Positions 52,152 to 61,318 of a stretch of 64,000 bases of DNA are shown one piece after another. The notes under the pieces are model-generated. The model saw only the letters and a list, made by a program, of their open reading frames with translations, searched no databases and had not been told where the DNA came from. Both the position numbers and the translations under genes were made by a program. Source of the DNA: Micromonospora profundi (lineage in GTDB: Bacteria > Actinomycetota > Actinomycetes > Mycobacteriales > Micromonosporaceae); contig NZ_JAATJK010000001.1 in assembly GCF_011927785.1 (NCBI RefSeq), positions 6,264,501-6,328,500 of the forward strand. The letters run 5' to 3'. How positions within the stretch are numbered: the first letter of the stretch is position 1; the number at the start of each line of letters is the position of its first letter.

Positions 52152-54170
52152 ATGGAACGTACGCGTTTCTTCCGCCGACCGGTGGTCTGGATCATCCTGG
52201 TCATCCTCGGCGCCGTTGTGCTCAGTCAGCTGTTCACCAGTGGTCCCAGCTACCACCGCGTGGACACTTCCGTTGCGCTCGACCAGCTCCATACCGCGAA
52301 GATCAATAAAGTCGTCTTCCAGGACAAGGAGCAGACGCTCCAGCTCGACCTGGCCGAGAAGACGAAGTTCGGTAAGACCGAGACCGACAAGATCGAGGCC
52401 CAGTTCCCGTATCAGGCTGGCGACCAGATCTGGAACGAGGTGTTGGACGCCAAGGCGGCCAACCGGGTCACCGGCCCTGCCGACGTCGAGGTCTCGTCGG
52501 ACAGCATCTGGGTGAGCCTGCTGGTCAACCTGCTGCCCATCGCGCTACTCGTGCTCCTGCTGCTGTTCTTCATGTCGCAGATGCAGGGCGGCGGCTCCCG
52601 GGTGCTCAACTTCGGCAAGTCCAAGGCGAAGATGATCACCAAGGACACTCCGAAGACGACCTTCGCGGACGTCGCGGGTGCCGAGGAAGCCGTCGAGGAA
52701 CTGCACGAGATCAAGGACTTCCTGCAGAACCCGGCGAAGTACCAGGCCCTGGGCGCCAAGATCCCGAAGGGCGTGCTGCTGTTCGGCCCGCCCGGAACCG
52801 GTAAGACGCTGCTGGCCCGCGCGGTCGCCGGCGAGGCCGGGGTGCCGTTCTACTCCATCTCGGGCTCCGATTTCGTCGAGATGTTCGTCGGTGTCGGTGC
52901 CAGCCGGGTCCGTGACCTCTTCGAGCAGGCCAAGGCGAACGCCCCGGCGATCGTCTTCGTCGACGAGATCGACGCCGTCGGCCGGCACCGTGGCGCCGGC
53001 ATGGGCGGCGGTCACGACGAGCGCGAGCAGACGCTCAATCAGCTGCTCGTCGAGATGGACGGCTTCGACACCAAGGGCGGGGTCATCCTGATCGCGGCCA
53101 CCAACCGGCCGGACATCCTCGACCCGGCGCTGCTGCGCCCCGGTCGATTCGACCGGCAGATCCCGGTGGACGCCCCCGACATGGAGGGCCGCAAGGCCAT
53201 CCTGCGGGTGCACGCCAAGGGCAAGCCGTTCGCCCCCGACGTCGACCTCGACGCGGTGGCACGGCGTACCCCGGGCTTCAGCGGTGCCGACCTGGCCAAC
53301 GTGATCAACGAGTCGGCTCTGCTCACCGCCCGTAAGGACCAGCGGGCGATCACCAACGACTCGCTGGAAGAGTCGATCGACCGCGTGATCGCCGGTCCGC
53401 AGCGACGGACCCGGGTGATGAGCGACCAGGAAAAGAAGATCACCGCGTACCACGAGGGTGGGCACGCGCTTGTCGCCTGGGCGCTGCCGCACGCCGCGCC
53501 GGTGCACAAGGTGACGATCCTGTCCCGTGGCCGCTCGCTGGGCCACACCCTGGTGCTGCCGACCGAAGACAAGTACACCCAGACCCGGGCCGAAATGATC
53601 GACACCCTGGCGTACGCGCTGGGCGGCCGGGCCGCTGAGGAACTCGTCTTCCACGAGCCCACCACCGGCGCTGGCAACGACATCGAGAAGGCCACCCAAC
53701 TGGCCCGCGCGATGATCACCCAGTACGGCATGAGCTCGAAGCTCGGTGCGATCAAGTACGGCACCAGCGGGGACGAGCCGTTCCTCGGCCGCAACATGGG
53801 CCACGAGCGGGACTACTCGGACTCCGTGGCCGCCGAGATCGACGGCGAGATGCGGGCGTTGGTCGAGCTGGCGCACGACGAGGCGTGGGAGATCCTGGTG
53901 GAATACCGGGACGTCCTGGACAACATCGTGCTCGAGCTGATGGAGAAGGAAACCCTCTCCACGGCCGACATGGCGCGGATCTGCTCCCGGGTGGTCAAGC
54001 GCCCGCCGCTGGCGCCGTACAACGGCTTCGGCAAGCGCCAGCCCTCCACCGAGCCGCCCGTGCTCACCCCCGCGGAAAAGGACGCGCTCAAGGCGCAGGC
54101 CCAGGCCGACGGCGCGCAGGCGTCCGTTGGTGGCGGCACACCGTCCAACAACTCGGACGGTACGCACTGA
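52152..54170 (+). CDS. ftsH: ATP-dependent zinc metalloprotease FtsH
   Basis: A 672-residue membrane protease. Two helices lie at about 11-28 and 119-141 with an outside domain between. The AAA domain has Walker [10 protein letters not shown] (211-219), Walker [11 protein letters not shown] and [14 protein letters not shown]. The zinc site is HEGGH (434-438). A Gln/Ala-rich C-terminal tail follows. It degrades membrane and regulatory proteins. ATG 52152 matches the family start ([10 protein letters not shown]); in-frame TTG 52134 with a better-spaced AGGAGG is an alternative. The stop overlaps or abuts folE. Confidence 0.96.
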   Translation: MERTRFFRRPVVWIILVILGAVVLSQLFTSGPSYHRVDTSVALDQLHTAKINKVVFQDKEQTLQLDLAEKTKFGKTETDKIEAQFPYQAGDQIWNEVLDAKAANRVTGPADVEVSSDSIWVSLLVNLLPIALLVLLLLFFMSQMQGGGSRVLNFGKSKAKMITKDTPKTTFADVAGAEEAVEELHEIKDFLQNPAKYQALGAKIPKGVLLFGPPGTGKTLLARAVAGEAGVPFYSISGSDFVEMFVGVGASRVRDLFEQAKANAPAIVFVDEIDAVGRHRGAGMGGGHDEREQTLNQLLVEMDGFDTKGGVILIAATNRPDILDPALLRPGRFDRQIPVDAPDMEGRKAILRVHAKGKPFAPDVDLDAVARRTPGFSGADLANVINESALLTARKDQRAITNDSLEESIDRVIAGPQRRTRVMSDQEKKITAYHEGGHALVAWALPHAAPVHKVTILSRGRSLGHTLVLPTEDKYTQTRAEMIDTLAYALGGRAAEELVFHEPTTGAGNDIEKATQLARAMITQYGMSSKLGAIKYGTSGDEPFLGRNMGHERDYSDSVAAEIDGEMRALVELAHDEAWEILVEYRDVLDNIVLELMEKETLSTADMARICSRVVKRPPLAPYNGFGKRQPSTEPPVLTPAEKDALKAQAQADGAQASVGGGTPSNNSDGTH

Positions 54171-54253
54171 GCAACGACCCGACGGCCAGCTCCCCGAACA
54201 GGGAGCTGGCCGTCTCCGCGACCGAACCCGACGGTGACGACGCCCTGGACTAC

Positions 54254-54871
54254 GTGGCCGCCCGACTGATCAGCGGCAGGCTCAGCGGCCGCCCGGTCGA
54301 GGAGGCCATCGACCTCGGCCGGATCGAGAAGGCAGTCCGGGAAATCCTGATCGCGGTCGGCGAGGACCCGGATCGTGACGGGCTCCAACAGACCCCGGCC
54401 CGGGTCGCCCGCGCGTACGCCGAGCTGTTCGCCGGTCTTCGGGTCGACCCGGCGCAGGTCCTCAGCACCACATTCGAGGCCAACCACGAAGAACTCGTGA
54501 TCGTCCGGGACATCGACGTGATGAGCCTCTGCGAGCACCACCTGCTGCCGTTCCGCGGCAGCGCGCACATCGGCTACATCCCCGGCCCGGACGGGCGGAT
54601 CACCGGCCTGTCCAAGCTGGCCCGGCTGGTCGAGGTCTTCGCCCGCCGTCCGCAGGTGCAGGAACGCCTCACCTCCCAGGTCGCCGACCTGCTGATGAGC
54701 AAGCTCGCACCCCGGGGCGTCGTCGTGGTGCTGGAGTGCGAGCACATGTGCATGGCGATGCGTGGCATCCAGAAGTCCGGTGCCCAGACCATCACCTCGG
54801 CGGTACGCGGCATCCTGCAGTCGGACTCCAAGTCGCGGGCCGAGGCGATGGCGCTGATCATCCCCCGCTGA
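54254..54871 (+). CDS. folE: GTP cyclohydrolase I
   Basis: At least 205 residues of Fol[21 protein letters not shown], the zinc-binding CEHHLLPF, the catalytic His/Cys region [12 protein letters not shown] and the closing SRAEAMALI. It makes dihydroneopterin triphosphate for folate. GTG 54254 is the first standard start in frame, but it has no ribosome site. The frame stays open and protein-like back to a CTG at 54167 whose CTGA overlaps the ftsH stop, preceded by GGACGG; that would add 29 residues ([10 protein letters not shown]...). Follows ftsH as Rv3609c follows Rv3610c. Confidence 0.92.
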   Translation: MAARLISGRLSGRPVEEAIDLGRIEKAVREILIAVGEDPDRDGLQQTPARVARAYAELFAGLRVDPAQVLSTTFEANHEELVIVRDIDVMSLCEHHLLPFRGSAHIGYIPGPDGRITGLSKLARLVEVFARRPQVQERLTSQVADLLMSKLAPRGVVVVLECEHMCMAMRGIQKSGAQTITSAVRGILQSDSKSRAEAMALIIPR

Positions 54872-54917
54872 TCCGTACGCTGCTGGTCGGCCGACCAACT
54901 CCGCTGTTCGCGGTGGG

Positions 54918-55631
54918 TCAGCCGGCCAGCAGGGCCAGCAGCAGAACCGCCGTCACCAGCACCGCCGGCACCAGGCAGACAAGCGCGCCGAAGCGCACAG
55001 TGCGATCCAGCCGCTCACCCGGGCCGGCGCGGAACAACCGCCCGACGCCCACCCAACCGGCGACGAACGCGACCGCCGGCATCGGCAGCCCGCAGATCAG
55101 CGCCGCCACACTTGCCGCACCCGCACCGGTCGACGCGTACACGATCACCTGGATCAGCGGAACGAGCAGCGCAAGTGGCCCGTACACCAGAAGGTTGCGC
55201 GCCCGCGCGGGCCAGGAACCCGGCCGGAACCCACGGCGGGCGGCCAGCGCCGCGTCCGCCGCCTCGGCCCGGCCCCGCGCCGCCCGCAGCGCCGCCAACA
55301 CGGCCGCCGGGCCGCCGGCCATCGACCGGGCCGCCTCGGTCAGCTCCGGCGGCGACGGCACCAGCGAGATCGCCGGTACGCCCAGCTCCCGCAGCCGCTC
55401 CTGCTGACTCGCCAGCCCAGCGCGGACCACCGTCAGCTCTTCCCGGGCGGCCTCCGCCGAGCGGGCCTGCTCGCCGGCTGCCGCTGCCGCGCCGCGCCGC
55501 ACCCCGTCCAGCTGACGTGCCGCCGCCAGGTACTCCGACCACGCGTTGGCGGGCTCCGCGCCCGACCGCGCATCGTCCGGCCCGGCCGTCCGCTGCCGGA
55601 CCGGCCCGGTCACCGTCGCCTCCGCGCTCAT
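54918..55631 (-). CDS. Coiled-coil/three-span membrane protein, partner of FtsK-like ATPase
   Basis: A 237-residue protein. The N-half is helical and Ala/Arg/Glu-rich (VRRGAAAAAGEQARSAEAAR, then ELTVVRAGLASQQERLRELG), consistent with a coiled coil. Three hydrophobic helices follow (LLVYGPLALLVPLIQVIVYA, ALICGLPMPAVAFVAGWVGV and CLVPAVLVTAVLLLALLAG). GGAGG precedes ATG 55631. It lies 28 bp downstream of the FtsK-like gene and is surely in the same operon. No family recognised. A 14-bp palindrome at 54884-54897 separates it from convergent folE. Confidence 0.8.
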   Translation of the reverse strand: MSAEATVTGPVRQRTAGPDDARSGAEPANAWSEYLAAARQLDGVRRGAAAAAGEQARSAEAAREELTVVRAGLASQQERLRELGVPAISLVPSPPELTEAARSMAGGPAAVLAALRAARGRAEAADAALAARRGFRPGSWPARARNLLVYGPLALLVPLIQVIVYASTGAGAASVAALICGLPMPAVAFVAGWVGVGRLFRAGPGERLDRTVRFGALVCLVPAVLVTAVLLLALLAG

Positions 55632-55659
55632 CCCCGCACCTCCCGCGCGCACCGCCGGA

Positions 55660-58212
55660 TCACCACGCCTCGTCGGCGAACGGCACCAGTACCGTGCCCC
55701 GATCGCCCGGACCATCCCAGAGCGTCACCCGGTCGGGGCGCGTCCGCCACTCCACCGGCCGGCCGAAGACAGCCGCGAGCTGCGCGGCCGGCACATCCAG
55801 CACCGCTACGGCGGCGAGCTTGTCCACCTCGCCGTCCGGCTCCAGCAGCGCGGCGAACGGCGGCACCGCCCGCCACCAGCCCAACAGGTGCCGTCCCGCA
55901 GGCGGGCCGTCCCGCAGCAGGGCGCGCAGCCGGTCCGCCGGCAGCTCCCGGGGACCAGGGCGGTCCAACCCGAAGACCACGAGGTACGTCGGCAGCTCGT
56001 CGTCCGGATCCGCGAGCAGCGTCGGCAGGTCGACAATGCTGGCCGGATGGCGATCGGCAAGCTCGGCCGTCAGCGCCTCCACCAGCGGCCGGGCACCCGG
56101 GTCGGGTGCCGCCAGCAGGAACCGCGCCGTGCCCGGCGGGTGATGGGCCGCGGTGCTCCGGGCCGCCGTCGCCAGCAGCCCACCCGCCGCCGGACCCGAC
56201 CCCAGCACCGCGAGGTTACGGCCGGCCGCGGGCCCCAGCGGTACGGCAACAGTCGTGCGGGCCACGTCCACAGCCCGGCCGAGCAGGGCAGCCGGCCCGT
56301 GCGCCTGCCCCGCCAGTGCGGCCCGGTGCCGGGGATCGTTGCCCAGCAGTGGCCTCGCGTAGCCGGCGAACACCACAGGCGGGGCCGACCCCGCCGGCCG
56401 GGCGGCGAAGAGTTCGTGCCGCAGCCGCTCCACCACCTCCGGGTGGTCCTGCGGATCGGGGTGCCGGATCAGCCGCTCGTGGCCACGGATCGCGCCCCGA
56501 GGGCCGCCCAGCCCACCGGCGGTGTTCACCACCGCACTGCCGACCGGCAGCCCCGCCGCCGAGTCGTTCGTCGGCTCCAGCACCGGGCTGCCGCCCGGCA
56601 GCGCCACCCGTACCGGAAACTGCCCGAGCACCGAATCCCGGTGCCCGCCGTCCGAGCGGGCGCTCAACCCCAGCTCACCCGCCCCGGCCAGAATCAGGTG
56701 TACGCCGTACGCCCGACCGGATCGGGCCAGCCCGTCCAACAGGGCGGCCACCTCGGCAGCCAGCCGGTCACGCTCGGCGAAGACCGACGGCAGATTGTCC
56801 ACCACACACACGATCCGTGGCAGCGGCTGGTGCTGGCGCAACTCGGCGAAGCGCTGGCCACCCGCCCGCTCGGCCGCCTCCGTCCGGCGCCGCACCTCGG
56901 CCGTCAACTGTTCGAGCAGATCCCGCACGTACTCCCGGTCGGCAGCCATCGCCGCCGCCCGCACCTGTGGTATCCAGGACCGGTCCCGCTCGGTCTGGAG
57001 GAACTCCACGAAGGACTCGCCGTCCCCGAGATCGGCCAGGTAGAGGGCGAGGTCGTCCGGACCGTACCGGGCGACAAGCCCGAGCAACGCCGTGGTCAGG
57101 AACGCCGCACGCCCCGCCTCGGACCGGCCACTCACCAGCCAGTGGGGGGTCAGCTCCGTGAACCCCAGCGGCACCGGCCGACCCCCGGCATCACCGACCA
57201 TCGTGGTCAACCCGTCGGCCGAGTCGGACTCCCAGAGCCGCTCACCCGTCGCCGGCAGCAGATCCGCCAACGCCAACCGGGAACCCGCCTCCACCTGCTC
57301 GGCCAGCCGCCTGCACACCGCGTCAACCAGGTCGGCCGGCGGGTCCGCCTCGACGAAGACAGGCGAGTTCAACCCACCCGGCGGTTCGGCACCGGGGCTC
57401 GCGAACGACGTCCCCGGCGGATCACCAAGCAGCGCGTACGCGTTGCGCAACACCAACGGAGTGGCCCGCGGCAGTGGCGCCCGAGCCGCATACGGGCCGG
57501 CCGGAGGCCAACCCGTCACCACCAGGTGCAATCCAGCGGCCGGACCCTGCTCCGCCAACGCCTCGATCCGCGCCAGATCCGTCGGGCCGGTCAGCTCCGG
57601 CAGCACCGCGACCACCAGCAGCAGCGTCCGGTCGTGGCGGCGCCGCCCGCTCGCCCCCGGGGCCACCCACTGCTCCGCCTCGGTCAGCACCGCGCGCACA
57701 CCCGCCACGTCCACGGCCGGCGGTGGCAACAGACCCGCGTCGCCCAGCGCGCCGAACGGGCTGAGCACATCACCCGTGGCGTCCACCGCACGCACCAGCA
57801 GCGAACCCGCAGGCGCCGCACCCAGCAGCCGCAACAGCACAGCCCGCAGGAGCCCCGCCACCCGAGGCTCCCGGGCGTCGGCGTCCACACTCAGATGTCC
57901 GGCTCCGACCAGCGGCACCAGCGCGGGGAAACGGGCGTCGTCCAACGGCGCCGCCGTACCCACCCTCACGAACGGAGGCGGGCCGTCACCAGCCGGAGAA
58001 TCTGCGGTCAGCGAATCCAGGGCGGCGCCCGACCAACCCGGAGCCAGCCGCTCGGCAACAACCCGCAGACGGTCGGCCAACTCGTACTGGCGACGCTGGT
58101 CAGCGGGGGCCGGGCGGGTCTCGTCGAGGATGCCTGCAGCGGCGGTCACGACAGCTGCGGCCCGGCGGTGCAGCGCTGCGGCGCGGTTCGTGCGTGCCTT
58201 CGGACCGGCCAC
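55660..58212 (-). CDS. FtsK/SpoIIIE (EccC)-like ATPase with degenerate P-loop
   Basis: An 850-residue protein. A helical N-terminus (about 1-75) contains LAPGWSGAALD. A domain with LVPLVGAGHLSVDAD and TLLLVVAVLPEL follows. A central FtsK-like domain has SGRSEAGRAAFL (about 361-372) where Walker A would be: the invariant Lys is Arg. IVCVVDNLPSVF is a Walker B-like strand, and a last domain repeats AVLGSGPAAGGLLATA without Lys. ATP hydrolysis is therefore doubtful. No membrane helix is seen; the downstream gene may supply the anchor. GTG 58212 is preferred because GAGGGG lies 9 bases upstream. Family resemblance is to lone EccC-type proteins. Confidence 0.75.
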   Translation of the reverse strand: MAGPKARTNRAAALHRRAAAVVTAAAGILDETRPAPADQRRQYELADRLRVVAERLAPGWSGAALDSLTADSPAGDGPPPFVRVGTAAPLDDARFPALVPLVGAGHLSVDADAREPRVAGLLRAVLLRLLGAAPAGSLLVRAVDATGDVLSPFGALGDAGLLPPPAVDVAGVRAVLTEAEQWVAPGASGRRRHDRTLLLVVAVLPELTGPTDLARIEALAEQGPAAGLHLVVTGWPPAGPYAARAPLPRATPLVLRNAYALLGDPPGTSFASPGAEPPGGLNSPVFVEADPPADLVDAVCRRLAEQVEAGSRLALADLLPATGERLWESDSADGLTTMVGDAGGRPVPLGFTELTPHWLVSGRSEAGRAAFLTTALLGLVARYGPDDLALYLADLGDGESFVEFLQTERDRSWIPQVRAAAMAADREYVRDLLEQLTAEVRRRTEAAERAGGQRFAELRQHQPLPRIVCVVDNLPSVFAERDRLAAEVAALLDGLARSGRAYGVHLILAGAGELGLSARSDGGHRDSVLGQFPVRVALPGGSPVLEPTNDSAAGLPVGSAVVNTAGGLGGPRGAIRGHERLIRHPDPQDHPEVVERLRHELFAARPAGSAPPVVFAGYARPLLGNDPRHRAALAGQAHGPAALLGRAVDVARTTVAVPLGPAAGRNLAVLGSGPAAGGLLATAARSTAAHHPPGTARFLLAAPDPGARPLVEALTAELADRHPASIVDLPTLLADPDDELPTYLVVFGLDRPGPRELPADRLRALLRDGPPAGRHLLGWWRAVPPFAALLEPDGEVDKLAAVAVLDVPAAQLAAVFGRPVEWRTRPDRVTLWDGPGDRGTVLVPFADEAW

Positions 58213-58415
58213 CGCGTCCACCCCCTCTGCCCGAGGTTGGCAACCCCTCCCGAGCAGAGACGGTATCCCAGCCAGGGCCGCTCCACCGGGAGGTGCCACG
58301 GCGGTGCGCCGGTGTTGTCGCGGATCTCACCAGTGGGCAGCGGTCCGTCACGATCCGCTCGATCTGAGGCATTGGCTCCGGAGCGTCCAGCCGTTAACGT
58401 CAGGAGGTGGAATCA
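58213..58415. promoter_or_regulatory. Divergent promoter region
   Basis: About 200 bp between the FtsK-like gene and the Pro-rich membrane protein gene. A TTAACGT at 58394-58400 just precedes AGGAGG (58402-58407), so a rightward promoter, if here, lies upstream. No strong palindrome was seen. Confidence 0.4.
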
Positions 58416-58970
58416 GTGCAGCCCCCCGCCGGTTCCCAGGTCTCCCGCGTACCGGCCCAGCGGGCACCGTCCGAGCAGCTGCCGCCGGCCCAGGCCGCGC
58501 CAGCGCCGGAGCCGCCACGCCGCCGGTTGCGGACTGTGCTCATCGTTGTCGGAGGGGTGCTCGCGCTGCTCGGCATGGGTGCTGTCATCACCGGCTTCGT
58601 CTGGTACAACAGGGCCGCCACCCCAGACCGCAGCACGCCCGACGTGGCGGTAGCCAACTACATTCAGTCATTCCTGGCAGACCGCAACGACGCGAGAGCA
58701 AGCGAGTTCGTCTGTCAGGGCGGCGCGGATATCGAAGATTTGCGGCTGCTTCGGGATGATCTGGTTGCGCGCGAAAATCGCTTCAGCGCGACGATCTCAA
58801 CAAGTTGGGAGGGATTTGTCCTTCAGCGGCAAGGCGATTTCGCCGTCGTGGAGGTCGACGTGATCCTCTCAGCCGTCGTGGACGGGATTTCGCAGAGTGA
58901 TCGCCAGCGTTGGCGATTTGAGACACGGCACCAAAAAGGCTGGCGGGTGTGTAAGGCCGAAGGGCCCTGA
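58416..58970 (+). CDS. Pro-rich single-span membrane protein with extracytoplasmic DUF4878-like domain
   Basis: A 184-residue protein: a Pro/Ala/Gln-rich N-terminus (1-40), RRRLR, one helix (VLIVVGGVLALLGMGAVITG), then a domain VAVANYIQSFLADRNDARAS...WRVCKA with two Cys. This is the plan of the protein at 11541-12395. GTG 58416 is chosen because AGGAGG at 58402-58407 is 8 bases upstream; GTG 58407 overlaps it. From about 58640 the DNA is visibly less GC-rich than the first part, which may mark a transferred or recombined domain. Its stop is 6 bp from the convergent gene. Confidence 0.8.
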   Translation: MQPPAGSQVSRVPAQRAPSEQLPPAQAAPAPEPPRRRLRTVLIVVGGVLALLGMGAVITGFVWYNRAATPDRSTPDVAVANYIQSFLADRNDARASEFVCQGGADIEDLRLLRDDLVARENRFSATISTSWEGFVLQRQGDFAVVEVDVILSAVVDGISQSDRQRWRFETRHQKGWRVCKAEGP

Positions 58971-58976
58971 GAGAAA

Positions 58977-59576
58977 TCATTCGATCCACAGCAGATGGAC
59001 CGGGACTTCCAGGGTGGTGGGTGACTGGCCGCGCCAGGCCCAGCGGTACCACTCCACCTCGGGCGTGATCCGTACACAGATGTCGCCCTCGGCGCCCGAG
59101 TAGGTCTCGGTGACCGCCCGCATGTCCCGATGTTCCACGCCGTCCTCGACGTGCACGACCCGGCGTCCGGTCACCGCGTCCGCCTCGAAGACGGGGGTGG
59201 GCGACGGGTGGGTCGGGCCGTCCAGTGAGACCAGCCGGATGCCGGTTTCTCGGGTGCTGTCCGCCGCGGGCCGCTCGACGATCGTCTCCACCCACACCCG
59301 CTCCACGGGCATCAGCGGCGCGAACACCTCGACCTGGTCTGCCTCGGCCCGGTACCACTCGTGCTCGGGGATCACCGGCACGTAGGTGCGGGCACCCTGC
59401 ACCACCCGGTCGTCGGCGCGCAGATCGCCTCGCCAACCCAGACCCGGCAGGCCCACCAGGACCCGCCGTCCGCGTAGCTCCACGGGCTCGGTCGCGGAGA
59501 CGATGGTCAGCGGGCGGGGCGGCCGAGGTGCCCAGTCGGGCTGGTCGGCGAAGGGGTCCGGCATTGGTCCGGTCAT
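58977..59576 (-). CDS. Unrecognised protein, last gene of type IV secretion-like operon
   Basis: A 199-residue soluble protein with no signal peptide. It starts MTGPMPDPFADQPDWAPRPP and contains two similar segments ending in tryptophan-rich turns: PEHEWYRAEADQVEVFAP and PEVEWYRWAWRGQ. The rest looks beta-rich (TIVSATEPVELRGRRVLVGL). The internal repeat suggests two related domains. It lies 12 bp downstream of the M23 gene on the same strand. Function unknown. Confidence 0.72.
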   Translation of the reverse strand: MTGPMPDPFADQPDWAPRPPRPLTIVSATEPVELRGRRVLVGLPGLGWRGDLRADDRVVQGARTYVPVIPEHEWYRAEADQVEVFAPLMPVERVWVETIVERPAADSTRETGIRLVSLDGPTHPSPTPVFEADAVTGRRVVHVEDGVEHRDMRAVTETYSGAEGDICVRITPEVEWYRWAWRGQSPTTLEVPVHLLWIE

Positions 59577-59588
59577 GCCCGTGGCGCC

Positions 59589-60764
59589 TCACTCCGCAGC
59601 GCGCAGCGGGGCGCCCCGCTGCCGCATGAACGGAACCGGGTCGATCGCACCGCGGCTGGACCGGTCGCCGCGCTGGTGCACTTCGAAGTGCAGGTGCGGG
59701 CCGGACGAGTTGCCGCTGCTGCCGACCTGCCCGATGATCTCGCCCGCCGGCACGATCTGGTCGGGCGCGACCCGGGGACGGGTCACCATGTGGCAGTACC
59801 TGGTGATGTAGCCGCCGGCATGCAGTATGTCGACGAACCACCCGCACCCGCCCTTGCCAGGATATCCGTCCACGTCGCAGCTCCGCCGCCCCCGGTCGTC
59901 GGGGTCGCAGCGGGCGACCAGCACCCGACCTGCCGCTGCGGCGCGGATATCGGTGCCCTTGGCCGCACCGATGTCCACCCCGTTGTGGCTGGGCCGTTCG
60001 GTGGTCCGGAAGCCGGAGCCGACGTCGCCGGGGATCGGTGCGGTCCAGCCGGAGGCGGCGATCTCACCTCGCTCGGCGGCGTTGCAGACCGCCTTGCCGT
60101 TGATCTCGACGGTGCGGGCCGCACCACCGGCCAGGGCATCCACGATCGTGCTGGCCAACTCCTCGTGCTTGGCGTACGCGTCCGGATATGCGCTGATCTG
60201 GACCTGCTGCGCCACCACGGTCAGCGGTCGGCGCTGCCAACTCCGCACCTTGACGAGCTTCTCGTAGAACTTCCGAGCCGTGTAGGCGGGATTCATCCGC
60301 TCGGCGACAGTGCCCCACCCCGGCCGTTGCTGGAAAAGGCCGAGCGAGTCGTGGTCGGCGCCCACACCCTCGTGCGGCAGGGCGAGAGACTCGGGTACGC
60401 CGGAGTTCGCGAGATTGCGCAGTGCGGACTCCTGCATGGCGGTGGCCAGGGCGATCACCCAGCCGCGCGAGGGAACCCCCATGTCCTGGCCGACCTTGAT
60501 GATGATCGCGGCGTTGCGGATCTGTGTGTCGCCGTACTCGGCGAACCGGGGCAACTCTCCGGTGATGTCGACCGGCCGGACGGGGCCGCAGCCCCAGCCG
60601 GCCAGGCTGTCGCCGTCCTCTGCTGTGCCGCCGAGCCCGCTGAGGAAGAACGCAGCCGTGCCGCCGGTGCAGCAGAGCAGGAGCAGTACACCGGTGAGAA
60701 TGCTGGCGAGCAGTCCGATCCGTATCGGCCGGCGGACGGCTGCGGAGGCACTGCCGGCGGTCAT
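59589..60764 (-). CDS. Membrane-anchored lytic transglycosylase-like/M23 peptidase, conjugation type
   Basis: A 391-residue cell-wall enzyme. A signal anchor (IGLLASILTGVLLLLCCTGG) is followed by a lysozyme-like domain (ALATAMQESALRNLANSG with a candidate catalytic Glu, then DSLGLFQQRPGWGT) and an M23/LytM domain. The latter has FRTTERPSHNGVDIGA (His, Asp) and GPHLHFEVH (HxH), so zinc ligands are complete. Such two-domain proteins open the wall for conjugative or type IV secretion machines. ATG 60764 overlaps the upstream stop (ATGA). Confidence 0.9.
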   Translation of the reverse strand: MTAGSASAAVRRPIRIGLLASILTGVLLLLCCTGGTAAFFLSGLGGTAEDGDSLAGWGCGPVRPVDITGELPRFAEYGDTQIRNAAIIIKVGQDMGVPSRGWVIALATAMQESALRNLANSGVPESLALPHEGVGADHDSLGLFQQRPGWGTVAERMNPAYTARKFYEKLVKVRSWQRRPLTVVAQQVQISAYPDAYAKHEELASTIVDALAGGAARTVEINGKAVCNAAERGEIAASGWTAPIPGDVGSGFRTTERPSHNGVDIGAAKGTDIRAAAAGRVLVARCDPDDRGRRSCDVDGYPGKGGCGWFVDILHAGGYITRYCHMVTRPRVAPDQIVPAGEIIGQVGSSGNSSGPHLHFEVHQRGDRSSRGAIDPVPFMRQRGAPLRAAE

Positions 60765-61318
60765 TGCCGCTCCCAGTCCAGGACGTCGACCAGCCAGCCG
60801 CCGTCGGCCATGACCAGCTCGAGCCGGAGTCGGCCGTTGTCGAGTGGCAGAAGCACCTCGACGAACGTCTCGGTGCCTGCCCGCATCGTCGACGGGCCGG
60901 TCACCTTCTCGGCCGGAACGCCGGCAGGCTCGGCACCGGCCAGCTTCTCGGTCAGCGTCGGGGTCGATAACGGCCGCAGCCCAGCGTGCCATTCCTCGGC
61001 GGTCATTCCGGGCCGGCCGAGCCAGGCCGCTGCGAACCGGTCGGCGGTCTGCTCAGGAGTACGGGCGCCCACCGGGGTGACCGGTGACGGCGGTGCCTCG
61101 GTGGCGAGCACGCCATCGTCACCAGCCTTCGGGTCCACGGTGGTGATCGGTCGGCTCGGTCGGCTACTCAGACCGTCCGTCGGATCGAGTGGACCGGAGG
61201 CCAGACGGGCCGCCCCGATCACGCCGAAGACGAGCACCGCGATCACCAGCGCCACACCCAGCCGGGACCGTAGCGCCCGGGTGAAGAGGAACTCCAGGGC
61301 ACGTCGCATCGCTGTCAC
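60761..61318 (-). CDS. TcpC/VirB8-like membrane protein
   Basis: A 185-residue protein with one N-terminal helix (SRLGVALVIAVLVFGVIGAA), a Pro/Thr linker and a C-terminal NTF2-like domain (EQTADRFAAAWLGRPGMTAE through VEVLLPLDNGRLRLELVMAD). This fits the conjugative transposon TcpC/Orf13 and VirB8 group. GTG 61318 overlaps the TrbL-like stop (GTGA); ATG 61309 is an alternative. The call is by fold pattern and context, not by a diagnostic motif. Confidence 0.75.
   Translation of the reverse strand: MTAMRRALEFLFTRALRSRLGVALVIAVLVFGVIGAARLASGPLDPTDGLSSRPSRPITTVDPKAGDDGVLATEAPPSPVTPVGARTPEQTADRFAAAWLGRPGMTAEEWHAGLRPLSTPTLTEKLAGAEPAGVPAEKVTGPSTMRAGTETFVEVLLPLDNGRLRLELVMADGGWLVDVLDWERQ

Noticed and set aside
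51712..52515. A 267-codon plus-strand frame upstream of and over ftsH
   Set aside because: Ser/Arg/Thr-rich out-of-frame sequence; inside ftsH it runs in the wrong frame.
54884..54897. Terminator between folE and the convergent membrane-protein gene
   Set aside because: The 14-bp palindrome TGGTCGGCCGACCA has no loop and is too short to call; noted only.
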